A stretch of DNA of 64,000 nt from Pseudobdellovibrio exovorus JSS (GTDB taxonomy: Bacteria; Bdellovibrionota; Bdellovibrionia; Bdellovibrionales; Bdellovibrionaceae): positions 2,463,563 to 2,527,562 of the forward strand of contig NC_020813.1 in the NCBI RefSeq assembly GCF_000348725.1. The letters run 5' to 3'. A program made the position numbers and the translations under genes. The notes beneath the pieces were generated by a model that was not told the DNA's origin, searched no databases, and saw only the letters and a list, made by a program, of their open reading frames with translations. Below, in pieces: positions 53,195-61,725 of the stretch (within the stretch, counting starts at the first letter, position 1; each line of letters starts with the position of its first letter).

Positions 53195-54506
53195 GTTGCT
53201 TCGGGCACTTAAAGTCAGGGTTGTTAGCACCCATTGGATATTTTAACTCGTGCACTTTTTTGTTGAAGGCCGCTACCCATTCAGGAATTGTGCCCGAGCG
53301 GCGCTCGATCTGCGCTGCTAAGAAGAGGTCTTCAACACGTTTTTGTCCTTCGGCTCCGGCAGAAAAGCCTTCCAAAAGTTTCACTAAAAACTGACGGCCT
53401 TCTTCTGTTGCCTTTTCATCTTTTAAAGTGCGGTTCGCCCACCAGCCGACATCCATACGACAAGCGCTTGCCTCTTTCCAGAAGGGTTTACGCACCCAGT
53501 GCTCTAGGCGGGCTTTAGCGATATTAATTCCTAAGAATGAACTTTCATTATCCGTCGTTAGGCCACGACCGAATGTAGCTCCCACATCTTGCACAATCAA
53601 TTTCACTTCACCTAAGCAGTTGCCTTCGGCATCAAAGTCACCAACGCAAGTGAGTCGTTGATTTTGTTCTTTATTATCTACGTGCTGAATAAAGCTGGAT
53701 AGAATTCTTAAGGCATCCCGTTCAATCTTTTGGCGACGAGCCTCTGCTGGATTTTCAGAAGTCAGTGTCATCAACTCGTCAAAGCCCCAGCCCTCATGCA
53801 CTACTGTGCGGTAGCGAGGTGGTGTATTGTGTCTGTTAGGGCCCGCTTCTGTTATTTTAACTTGCCGATTCACATACATCGCTTCGCCATCATGTTTGCG
53901 CTCGATAGCTGCCGGAATAAATTCACGTGGTGTCTGTAATGATGATGTATCGACACGTCGATCTTTGAATGGATTACTAGTACAGCCGTAACACAACAGG
54001 CGATCAATGAACATCATACGATCCGCACTGAAGCCCAAGGCCCATAGCAGGCGGGTTCCCATGAGTTCTCCGTAGATTTCACCATTATCAGCGCCGTACT
54101 TAACTTTGATTTTTTTACCTTTACCGCTCGCTTCTTCAAGCTGTCCGGCACTGTTGGTCTGCAAAAGGTTGCAGCGAAACTTAGGCGTTTTTCCCGTGCT
54201 GAATTTATCCGTGGTGTCTTCAGTCATCAGACAGCTCACTTCCGAGCGGCCTGTGTCAGCATTTGGTAATAACAACAAGTCATTGGCATTAGTCACTTCC
54301 GAGCCGCGCAGAATATTCAGCTCATTGCTGAATCTGAAAAATTGACCTTCATCTTTGATCCAAGATGGAGCACTCCAAACCTCGCCTTTGCGGATATTTC
54401 CATTGCGCACATCTTCTGAGGTCATGCGAATATCTTCGCCGGCAAAAGAAGGAGGTGTGGCCAGAGCCAGCATCATTAATATCGTTAAAGGTTGTCGCAC
54501 TTTCAT
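53187..54506 (-). CDS. Secreted protein with HipA/Fam20-like kinase motifs
   Basis: 439 aa from the ATG at 54506 (GAGGATG upstream). Signal peptide ends PPSFAGE. The sequence has the order of the atypical kinase fold: KVKYGADNGEIYGELMGTRL, then SSFIQHVDNKEQN resembling the catalytic loop HxDxKxxN and LIVQDVGATFG resembling the metal-binding DxG. Six or so cysteines could form disulphides. A periplasmic kinase would lack ordinary ATP, so it may be inactive or act after export into another cell. Inference from motif only. Confidence 0.75.
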   Translation of the reverse strand: MKVRQPLTILMMLALATPPSFAGEDIRMTSEDVRNGNIRKGEVWSAPSWIKDEGQFFRFSNELNILRGSEVTNANDLLLLPNADTGRSEVSCLMTEDTTDKFSTGKTPKFRCNLLQTNSAGQLEEASGKGKKIKVKYGADNGEIYGELMGTRLLWALGFSADRMMFIDRLLCYGCTSNPFKDRRVDTSSLQTPREFIPAAIERKHDGEAMYVNRQVKITEAGPNRHNTPPRYRTVVHEGWGFDELMTLTSENPAEARRQKIERDALRILSSFIQHVDNKEQNQRLTCVGDFDAEGNCLGEVKLIVQDVGATFGRGLTTDNESSFLGINIAKARLEHWVRKPFWKEASACRMDVGWWANRTLKDEKATEEGRQFLVKLLEGFSAGAEGQKRVEDLFLAAQIERRSGTIPEWVAAFNKKVHELKYPMGANNPDFKCPKQLN

Positions 54507-54663
54507 AGCATCCTCGCCAAATCGTTCTGGATCCCGTGCCGCTTTCATTGAAGCTTTTATTCAGCATCAAGACACAGGGATTCAGCGTAGGATAATCAAG
54601 ATCTATGCCCGCTCAAATTCGTTATATAAGATTAGGTCATCAAAAAGCGTTTAAGATTGAGAC

Positions 54664-54694
54664 AGGTGCCAGGCCCTGTTTCCGGACGCAACGC
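54664..54694 (+). repeat. REP element 3 (left of RAYT)
   Basis: AGGTGCCAGGCCCTG...TTTCCGGACGCAACGC, with the variant TTTCCGG shared only with element 4. Lies 74 bases before the RAYT start codon. Confidence 0.9.
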
Positions 54695-54767
54695 CCAACT
54701 AACGAATTTTAACTCAATCAGGCTTTCTTTTCAGACCTTGCATGTCTTTGCACTCCGTAACTAGCTT

Positions 54768-55406
54768 ATGGCGAGAGCACAAGCAATTCTTCAATCTCAA
54801 TTTCCGTATCACATCACCGGTCGCTGTATTAACCGCGAATGGTTTCATCTACATCTCGAATTAGTCTGGAGCATTTTTTCAGAAGAACTCTATGTGACAT
54901 CGAAAATTTATAATTTACAGATTCATTCCTTTGTTTTGATGAGCAATCACTTTCACCTGATTGCGAGCACTCCTGATGCGAATATCAGTCAATGTTTGCA
55001 TCGTCTTATTGGAGTTGTTAGTAGACGCTTGAATGAGTGCGGAAATCGAATCAATGGAACATTTGCCGGACGACACTTTAAAACTATTTTACAGCATCCG
55101 AATTATTTTCTTAATACTTACAAATATGTCTATCGCAACCCCATCGCAGCAGGGCTATGTCAGCGCGCAGAAGAATATCCCTACAGCACGCTTTATGGGT
55201 TACTTGGACAAGCTTATCTCATAATTCCTGTCCTTGAAGATACGACTCTATTTTCAGATGTCGAGGGAACTTTACAATGGTTAAATACAACACCTAATAG
55301 CGAACATTGGGAGTCTGTGCGCTATGCCTTAAAAAGATCTTACTTCCAGCCCCGAAAAAATCGTGAAGATGGCAAAGTTACCCTTACATTGAATGACTTA
55401 ATTTAA
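54768..55406 (+). CDS. REP-associated tyrosine transposase (RAYT), Y1_Tnp family
   Basis: 212 aa. HUH motif HFH at 61-63 in FVLMSNHFHLIAS; catalytic Tyr in NTYKYVYRNPIAAGL (about 118-122). N-terminal QFPYHITGRCINREWF and GTFAGRHFKTIL are typical of the TnpA_REP group. It is flanked within 30-75 bases by inverted REP copies that share the same variant, the standard layout of a REP/RAYT unit. It is a single-copy domesticated transposase thought to move REP elements in cis. Intact. Confidence 0.94.
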   Translation: MARAQAILQSQFPYHITGRCINREWFHLHLELVWSIFSEELYVTSKIYNLQIHSFVLMSNHFHLIASTPDANISQCLHRLIGVVSRRLNECGNRINGTFAGRHFKTILQHPNYFLNTYKYVYRNPIAAGLCQRAEEYPYSTLYGLLGQAYLIIPVLEDTTLFSDVEGTLQWLNTTPNSEHWESVRYALKRSYFQPRKNREDGKVTLTLNDLI

Positions 55407-55432
55407 TCTTTGAATTATCAACTCGCTTATTT

Positions 55433-55464
55433 GCGGCGCGTCCGGAAACAGGGCCTGGCACCTA
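55433..55464 (-). repeat. REP element 4 (right of RAYT, inverted)
   Basis: Inverted copy of element 3 (reads TAGGTGCCAGGCCCTG on the minus strand with TTTCCGGACGC). Its first TAG is the stop codon of the acyl-CoA dehydrogenase gene. Confidence 0.9.
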
Positions 55465-56835
55465 AGTGAACGCACTTTGCCCGGTGATCGCGCGACCGAC
55501 CACCAAGCTGTTGATCTGCTTTGTTCCCTCATAGGAATAAAGTGCTTCGGCATCACCTAAAAAGCGAGCCACCTTATTCGAGATCAGGATACCGTTGGCT
55601 CCCATCAACTCACGCGACATGCTGGTGATCGCACGGCAACCCACAGTACAAAATACTTTTGCCAGCGAGGCTTGCTCGTCACTCATCAAACCCTCATCCT
55701 GCATTTGGCTTAAACGTGAAACCAGTGTTTGCATGGCCGTCAGTTGCGACAGCATCTGTGACAGTAAATCCTGAGTCATCTGAAAGCCTGAAATCGGTCT
55801 GCCGAACTGACGGCGATCCATGGTGTATTTTAGTGTGTGCTCGTAGGCACCGCGGGCGCAACCTACGGCCTGCCATGCGACTCCGGCACGGGTCGTTTTC
55901 AACACGCGAGCTGTGTCTTTAAAGGTATTGGCATTTTGCAAGCGACGCTCTTCCGGAACTTTCACATCCTTCAAACGAATCAACGCATTCTGCACGATTC
56001 GCAGCGCCATCTTATCTTCGATTTTTTCTGTTTCTAATCCCGCTGTTACGCGATCGACGATGAAGCCTTTGACTTGATGGTCCTCCACATCTTTCGCCCA
56101 CACGATAATGTAATCTGCGAATGTGGCGTTACCGATCCATTTCTTTTCGCCATTGATCACCCATGTGTCACCTTGGCGTTTACACGTGGTCTTCAAACCC
56201 ATCGATGCAGCCGAGCCGACCTCGGGCTCTGTTAAAGCAAAGGCGCCGATTTTGTTCATCTTGATCATTTCAGGTATAAATGTCTTTTTCTGTTCTTCAG
56301 AACCACACAGGTAGATCGAGTTCATCGCCAGTCCACTGTGCACACCGAAGAACGTACAAGTTGAAACATCCACGCGCGCGATCTCTTGCCCAATCATGCC
56401 TTCCAACAGATTGCTGCGCTCTTGCCCGCCGAGATCTTTGCTGTAGGTCAGACCACAGATATTGAGCGCTTTGAATTTTTCAACGATATGAAAAGGGAAT
56501 TCACCGCGCATCCAGTAGTCATCCACAATCGGAGCCACTTCGGTATTCATAAATTCACGCACACGCAACACAATCGCTTTTTCTTCAGCGTTCAAAAGAT
56601 CGAAGGTGTTATAGAAATCCCCGTTGATTTCGGGAAATTTAGGATTTTTTCTTTTTTTGATTTTACGGGCCTGATCCAGCAACAGCAATAACTCTTCACC
56701 TTGTAGATCCTTCAGGTAGGACAAAATGCCCGGAAGATTTTTGATCATCGCAAAATCAGCTTTGCGTTTTTTTTCGGCCTCTTCATAGGCGGTTTTAAAT
56801 TTAGTCCCTAACTCTTCCCAAAAATTTTCTGCCAT
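55462..56835 (-). CDS. Acyl-CoA dehydrogenase (glutaryl-CoA dehydrogenase-like)
   Basis: 457 aa, longer than average because of an N-terminal charged extension of about 75 residues. FAD/substrate motifs: GAFALTEPEVGSAASMGLKT, WIGNATFADYIIVW, RRQFGRPISGFQMTQ, and the C-terminal YEGTKQINSLVVGRAITG. The last block, with its catalytic Glu, is close to glutaryl-CoA and related dehydrogenases. Stop codon TAG is formed by a REP element. Confidence 0.92.
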   Translation of the reverse strand: MAENFWEELGTKFKTAYEEAEKKRKADFAMIKNLPGILSYLKDLQGEELLLLLDQARKIKKRKNPKFPEINGDFYNTFDLLNAEEKAIVLRVREFMNTEVAPIVDDYWMRGEFPFHIVEKFKALNICGLTYSKDLGGQERSNLLEGMIGQEIARVDVSTCTFFGVHSGLAMNSIYLCGSEEQKKTFIPEMIKMNKIGAFALTEPEVGSAASMGLKTTCKRQGDTWVINGEKKWIGNATFADYIIVWAKDVEDHQVKGFIVDRVTAGLETEKIEDKMALRIVQNALIRLKDVKVPEERRLQNANTFKDTARVLKTTRAGVAWQAVGCARGAYEHTLKYTMDRRQFGRPISGFQMTQDLLSQMLSQLTAMQTLVSRLSQMQDEGLMSDEQASLAKVFCTVGCRAITSMSRELMGANGILISNKVARFLGDAEALYSYEGTKQINSLVVGRAITGQSAFT

Positions 56836-56944
56836 AAAAACCTCGTGTATTCATTCGAGATCTTATAGCAGAAGAGATCAAGTTGATTTATGTAGGGTCC
56901 TGTGTCGTAATTTATTTCGCCAAATTGTTAAAAATAAATAACAA

Positions 56945-57358
56945 CTAGATGTTGTTAAATTTAACAGCGCTCCAAACCGTAATCGCGCTGACCGCGGCGA
57001 AAACAAAAACACCCCACGCCATATCCGCTAGAGCAAAAGCCCAAGAGTAATTTTTTAGAATCGCCATATTGGTCATGTCGAAAACTCCGTAAACTAACAG
57101 ACCCATAAATGCCCCAAGGCCAATAGCTTTAACAACAGAACTTCCCGCCAGCGGAGCCACAAAGATCACCACACCCAAAGACATTAAGATGTACACAATA
57201 AACGCAGCACCGTAATGAACTTGAAAATCCCCATCCACGATTCGTCCGATTTCAGACAAATGACGAAGATTGAATTTCTTCATTACGAATCCTAGCCAGA
57301 TAAAATCTAAAATGGCGAACGCTATTGCAGAAACTAAAAAGTTTTTAAGAAACATCAT
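56945..57358 (-). CDS. DUF2177 family membrane protein
   Basis: 137 aa from ATG 57358 (AGAGGTG upstream). Four membrane segments. LDFIWLGFVMKKF near the start and GVFDMTNMAILKNYSW are family signatures. Function unknown. Divergent from the epimerase gene. Confidence 0.85.
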   Translation of the reverse strand: MMFLKNFLVSAIAFAILDFIWLGFVMKKFNLRHLSEIGRIVDGDFQVHYGAAFIVYILMSLGVVIFVAPLAGSSVVKAIGLGAFMGLLVYGVFDMTNMAILKNYSWAFALADMAWGVFVFAAVSAITVWSAVKFNNI

Positions 57359-57414
57359 AAAACACCTCTGTTTTAGAGTGCCACCTATCGAAACCTCAGG
57401 CATCATAATTTTCT

Positions 57415-58308
57415 ATGTCAACCGCACGAAACATTTTGATTATTGGTGGGAATCGCTTCTTTGGCAGAACACTGGCTTTACGGCTTTTAGAGCAAGGCCA
57501 TCGCGTCACCTTGCTCAATCGTGGACGCATCGACGATGATTTAGGTTCACGTGTTCAACGCATCACCTTAGATCGCAAACAGTTAAGTGCTGAGCAGCCC
57601 GATTTAAAAGGACAAGATTGGGATGTGATTTTTGATCAGGTCTGTTTCGATGCCTGTGAAGCACGACGAGCCTGTTCTGTTTTTCAAGGACGTGTCGGCC
57701 ATTATATCTTCACTTCGACCATGTCCATTTATGACAATCAAATGCGTGGAGACTTACATGAAACCGATTTTGTCCCCGAGGCTTACCAGTTCACCAGCAG
57801 TCACGCCAGCGAGCCCACGGGACATCAAAATTATGGCGAAGCGAAACGCCAAGCTGAAGCGGTTTTTTTTCAACAGAGGGCCTTCCCTGTAACTGCCGTT
57901 CGCTTTCCTTTGGTTTTAGGAACCGATGACTATACAGGACGACTTAAATTTCACATTGACCATGTAGTTCAGAAAAAAGCTATGTATTTTCCAAACATTA
58001 ACAGTCATATCTCGCTTGTCAGTTCGCAGGATGCCGCCCGCAGTTTACACCACATTGCGGACAAAAAGATCCTTGGCCCGATTAACTGTGCTTCCAGCCA
58101 ACCCATTTCACTGCTGGATTTCATCGGACTGATTGAGGACATCAAAGGGGAAAAAGCTCTGCTAGCCAAGAGCCTTGAGACTGGCGATCATTCGCCCTAT
58201 GGCATTCCGACCGACTGGTGGATGAACACGTCAAAGGCGCAATCCCATGGACTTATTCTGCCGCCCATCTTAGATTGGTTGCCACCCCAAATTACTCACT
58301 ACAAATAA
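57415..58308 (+). CDS. NAD-dependent epimerase/dehydratase family protein
   Basis: 297 aa extended SDR. Cofactor loop IIGGNRFFGRTLALRL (GGxxFxG variant), TSTMSIYD catalytic Ser/Thr region and YGEAKRQAE (YxxxK). Nucleotide-sugar or small-molecule substrate unknown. Followed by a small membrane protein gene 25 bases downstream. Confidence 0.9.
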   Translation: MSTARNILIIGGNRFFGRTLALRLLEQGHRVTLLNRGRIDDDLGSRVQRITLDRKQLSAEQPDLKGQDWDVIFDQVCFDACEARRACSVFQGRVGHYIFTSTMSIYDNQMRGDLHETDFVPEAYQFTSSHASEPTGHQNYGEAKRQAEAVFFQQRAFPVTAVRFPLVLGTDDYTGRLKFHIDHVVQKKAMYFPNINSHISLVSSQDAARSLHHIADKKILGPINCASSQPISLLDFIGLIEDIKGEKALLAKSLETGDHSPYGIPTDWWMNTSKAQSHGLILPPILDWLPPQITHYK

Positions 58309-58333
58309 CCCGCTAAAAATAGCAGGAGCTTAT

Positions 58334-58693
58334 ATGCTGTTGTTCAAAAGACCTGAGGTTTTGATCTCGATTGCTTTACTGGTTGCCAGTAATATCTTTA
58401 TGACTTTTGCATGGTACGGACATCTGAAGTTCAAACACAAGGCTCTGTGGTTAGTGATCTTCGTTTCTTGGGGAATCGCATTTTTCGAATACTGCTTACA
58501 GGTTCCCGCAAACCGCATTGGTTCCGAAGTCATGACTCCAGCACAGCTGAAAGTTTTGCAGGAAGTGATCACGTTCGTTGTCTTTGGTTTTTTCTCGGTT
58601 TTGTATCTTAAATCTGCATTGACCATTAACGATGGCCTTGCCTTCGCTTTAATCGTCGTTGCCGTCGGAGTGAGTTTGTTTCAGCCTTTTTAG
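58334..58693 (+). CDS. DUF486 (DMT-like) membrane protein
   Basis: 119 aa, four membrane segments; VASNIFMTFAWYGHLKF and SWGIAFFEYCLQVPANRIG are the DUF486 signature. Stop codon TAG is formed by the first bases of a REP element. Likely co-transcribed with the epimerase gene. Confidence 0.88.
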   Translation: MLLFKRPEVLISIALLVASNIFMTFAWYGHLKFKHKALWLVIFVSWGIAFFEYCLQVPANRIGSEVMTPAQLKVLQEVITFVVFGFFSVLYLKSALTINDGLAFALIVVAVGVSLFQPF

Positions 58694-58747
58694 GTGCCAG
58701 GCCTTATTTACGGACGCAGTGTGTCCGTAAATAAGGCCTGGCACTCA
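58691..58747. repeat. REP element 5, inverted pair forming a 22-bp hairpin
   Basis: Two REP copies in inverse orientation (58694-58715 and 58723-58744) match perfectly around the loop GCAGTGT. Both carry CTTATTTACGG instead of CCTGTTTACGG. The element spans exactly from the stop codon TAG of the DUF486 gene to the stop codon TGA of the convergent PP-loop gene, and may act as a bidirectional terminator. Confidence 0.92.
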
Positions 58748-59662
58748 AAAATGCACGAGCTGCTGTCGAATAGGATCAATCGAGGGCAGTACAAATCTGG
58801 CATTTTTGCTATAGGGATATAAAGACTCGGCCCACTGCCGATAGTAGCGTTGATAGTCTGTCTGCTGTTTTTTCAGCCTCTCATCAAAATATATTTTTAC
58901 TTTTTCAAACCCATGTAGTTTTTGAGATCGTGCCGATATTTCTTTTAGCGGAAATCCTGCCATCTTATAAAACTGAAATTTATCTGCGTAAAATTCCGGA
59001 ACGTGATCATCAGGATACAGGCGATGGGTCAATTTCAAGCTCGTCTTAAAAAATGACCAAATCAGAGGTGTGCTGTGAAAGTGAAAGTTGGGTGTTCCCT
59101 GTTTTCCGGTATATTGGAAATATCTAAAAAACACGGCTTCCATTTGCGTGATCGGCTGTAAGCGAATTTCATCATCAGGTCGACGTAAAGCTCGAAACCC
59201 TTGGCCTCCCCAGATGACTGGCTCTGGTGTTTGATCTAAAAACCAAAGCTGTACGGCCACTTCAACCGACATCGATTTGTATCGATGTAAATAATCTTCA
59301 AATCGTCGCTGTTCATAAAAATTAATAACATCTAGGTCCACAAACTTCTGCTCTATTTGATGATGTTGGCAGAAAGCTGTGGCATGACAGATATCCTCTT
59401 CGTTGAGGTTATTGTTAAAGCGCAATGTCCAGACATGGATAGGAATGTCTTCAGCCAAAAAAGCGAGGGCCATGGCTTCACTATCCAAACCACCACTCAG
59501 ACAAAGATTTAAAGGGCGTTGATATTTCTGATAGAGCTCGCGTGCGCACAGACGAGCTTCAGCAAAGGCATTATCTGGAACTCGTGTCAGAGGCTCCAAC
59601 TGACAGCAGAAATCCTCTTCAGGATTGTAATCGGCAAAGCTCTGACCATACCCCAGCTTCAT
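58745..59662 (-). CDS. Asparagine-synthase-like PP-loop enzyme without glutaminase domain
   Basis: 305 aa. LNLCLSGGLDSEAMALAFL contains the adenylating PP-loop (SGGLDS, 56-61), and WGGQGFRALRR is the second substrate loop. Only the synthetase half of AsnB is present. Such truncated PP-loop enzymes form amides or macrolactams in peptide natural-product pathways (e.g. lasso cyclases), and modify other substrates. It follows the 81-aa protein by 16 bases in the same operon. Confidence 0.82.
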   Translation of the reverse strand: MKLGYGQSFADYNPEEDFCCQLEPLTRVPDNAFAEARLCARELYQKYQRPLNLCLSGGLDSEAMALAFLAEDIPIHVWTLRFNNNLNEEDICHATAFCQHHQIEQKFVDLDVINFYEQRRFEDYLHRYKSMSVEVAVQLWFLDQTPEPVIWGGQGFRALRRPDDEIRLQPITQMEAVFFRYFQYTGKQGTPNFHFHSTPLIWSFFKTSLKLTHRLYPDDHVPEFYADKFQFYKMAGFPLKEISARSQKLHGFEKVKIYFDERLKKQQTDYQRYYRQWAESLYPYSKNARFVLPSIDPIRQQLVHF

Positions 59663-59678
59663 CTGGTTGACGACAACC

Positions 59679-59924
59679 TTACTTGGCCACTACATTTTCG
59701 AAAAGTGCGTAGTGCAGTTGTTCCTCTGTCTGAGGCTGGAACATCGACTTGATTTTATCTACGAAAAATTTTTCATCCTCTGTCATAGAAGAGATAATAC
59801 CGATTTCCCCATTAGCCCCATGAGATGTAGTCGCTACCTGTTGATTTAACTCAACCAAGTTTGGTGCATTCTTCGTGGGCTTCTTAACTGTAGATTTTGA
59901 ATTTTTATTTTCTGACTTTTTCAT
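59679..59924 (-). CDS. Small 81-aa protein, possible precursor peptide
   Basis: 81 aa. The first 20 residues are very basic and polar (KKSENKNSKSTVKKP), the centre has ATTSHGANGEIG, the end is acidic then hydrophobic (HYALFENVVAK). No membrane segment, no known domain. Its ATG begins right after the stop of the Tat-signal gene, and the PP-loop gene follows at once, so the three are tightly coupled. Precursor or carrier role is inference. Confidence 0.65.
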   Translation of the reverse strand: MKKSENKNSKSTVKKPTKNAPNLVELNQQVATTSHGANGEIGIISSMTEDEKFFVDKIKSMFQPQTEEQLHYALFENVVAK

Positions 59925-60950
59925 CTAGGCCCCGTACTGTCTGTAGCTGCTGATCAGCGCATTAAAATCGGGATACTGCTGAGTCAATGCTCGCAGATAG
60001 TGCCCTTTGTACTTTTGTAATTTATCCTGAATAGCCACAGGTATTTCGTGCACCTTCCAGTTGTACTTCGCAGACAGATCTTTCAGGATTTCATTTTGCA
60101 TTTCTTGATTTTGCAACAAAATAGCCTGCATCTGCTGTTTCAGTACCGCCACCTGATTCAACAGCAATGCATTATCCGCTGCAGGTTGAGCCGCATAGAT
60201 CACTTCCACCATATTCGCACTACGACTGTGACGATCTATGAAAACATTCTGGTTCTGATAAAAATCATCTTGAATTCGACCAGAAGCTTTTTTCTTTTCA
60301 ATAAGCTTCATAAAAGTCGACGGAGAAAAAGCCTCTGTAATATCCAATCGGTCACTACGCAATAACTCTAATTGGCTGCCCAAGTTATCTTTATATCTTC
60401 CACCTTGTACATCAAAGCCCATACTAGAAAACCAAAGCGAGCGTGCTTGTTGAGCACCGATACGAAGTGGTGTTGTTGAGTCTTGCCACGTTGCCAATTC
60501 AGTCGCATTCACTTTAGAAAGACGTACACCAATAGGATTCGTTAAACCTAAGACTTCAGAAGATAACCCCAAGCGCGAATAGTGGCGTTGAATCAAGCCG
60601 TAGTTTTGCTGTACCCAATCCCATTTTTTTGCCAAATCCATATCGTTCGGAATAGAGTCAAAAAGCGAAAACACCGGTTGAGATAAAGCTAGATATTCAG
60701 AAGATGAAATCAGACAGCCTAATTTTCCTGCCTTTAGGTCGGCAAAAGCCTGCTGCTGATCATGATAAACACGGAAGTTCTTTTTTACTTCATCTTGAAA
60801 AACTGAAAATCCAAGCGTGTTCAACATAAAACCGACTGGGCGTTCAGAGCTGTTTTGATTGTTTTGAGGAATGAGTGCGGCTCCAGATAAAGTGCTCAAC
60901 GCGCCCGCAGCCAACGAAAATTGCAGAAATCGTCTTCTGGTTTGTTTCAT
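59925..60950 (-). CDS. Tat-exported DctP-like solute-binding protein
   Basis: 341 aa with a twin-arginine signal (TRRRFLQFSLAAGALSTLSGA). The C-terminal two thirds resemble TRAP DctP proteins: TPLRIGAQQARSLWFSSMGF and EVIYAAQPAADNAL. The match is loose, and no TRAP membrane subunits are nearby. First gene of the operon with the 81-aa protein and the PP-loop enzyme. Substrate unknown. Confidence 0.68.
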   Translation of the reverse strand: MKQTRRRFLQFSLAAGALSTLSGAALIPQNNQNSSERPVGFMLNTLGFSVFQDEVKKNFRVYHDQQQAFADLKAGKLGCLISSSEYLALSQPVFSLFDSIPNDMDLAKKWDWVQQNYGLIQRHYSRLGLSSEVLGLTNPIGVRLSKVNATELATWQDSTTPLRIGAQQARSLWFSSMGFDVQGGRYKDNLGSQLELLRSDRLDITEAFSPSTFMKLIEKKKASGRIQDDFYQNQNVFIDRHSRSANMVEVIYAAQPAADNALLLNQVAVLKQQMQAILLQNQEMQNEILKDLSAKYNWKVHEIPVAIQDKLQKYKGHYLRALTQQYPDFNALISSYRQYGA

Positions 60951-61251
60951 TTCTCAATTGTAAACACTTGAATATTTATTTGCAACTTTATCCGATTTTG
61001 TACTCTAAACCGGCTTTTCTGATATTGCGACCTTGGTCTATGCCCCGAGGTGAGTTTGAAAAATAGAGAACAATTCTTGCAACTTACAGATTCAGGAGTC
61101 GATTAGAAATACGGCCTGAAATATAAAGGCACACCAGACCAGCCACGGAAATTTAGCCCCAGAAAAGGGCCTATTTTCCCCCTCTTCAGAGTACAAATGC
61201 CTTGAAACTCAGGCCCAACAACAAAACCAGTAACAAAAACACGAGGTAGCT
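60951..61251. other. Intergenic gap between divergent genes
   Basis: About 300 bases separating the Tat-protein start and the OsmC gene. AT-rich with no open frame, no repeat and no stable hairpin seen. Confidence 0.5.
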
Positions 61252-61725
61252 ATGAATACGATGAAAAGCAGATCAGCCAGCGTCAGTTGGAAGGGAAGTT
61301 TAAAAGATGGCGGAGGAAAAGTGTCAACAGAAAGCGGAGCCCTACGAAATCTGAGTTACGCTTTTAACACTCGATTTGATAACGAAACAGGTACAAATCC
61401 TGAAGAATTGATTTCGGCAGCTTTAGCTTCTTGTTTTACTATGGCCGTTTCAGCAGAGCTGCAGAAGCAGCATTTAGTCGCCGATGCTTTAGAAGTCGAG
61501 GCGACAACTTATCTTGATCGCAGCAGTACAGGCGCTTGGTTTATTCCAGAAATTTTTCTTGAAGTTTCGGGAATAGTTCCCGGTTGTAATAAAGCACAAT
61601 TCGACAAAGCGACGATGAACGCTAAAATGAACTGTCCCGTTTCTCAGTTACTCAATGCGGACGTCACCATGGAAGCCCACTTAATGTCACCACCACTGCA
61701 AAGCCTTGATGCAGGCCCTGTTTAG
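61252..61725 (+). CDS. OsmC family peroxiredoxin-like protein
   Basis: 157 aa. NPEELISAALASCFTMAVSA holds the first catalytic Cys and MNCPVSQLLNAD the second, as in OsmC hydroperoxide reductases. GAGG five bases before the ATG. The last residues (LDAGPV) and stop come from 13 bases identical to the REP core, and the stop overlaps the convergent gene by 4 bases. Confidence 0.93.
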   Translation: MNTMKSRSASVSWKGSLKDGGGKVSTESGALRNLSYAFNTRFDNETGTNPEELISAALASCFTMAVSAELQKQHLVADALEVEATTYLDRSSTGAWFIPEIFLEVSGIVPGCNKAQFDKATMNAKMNCPVSQLLNADVTMEAHLMSPPLQSLDAGPV

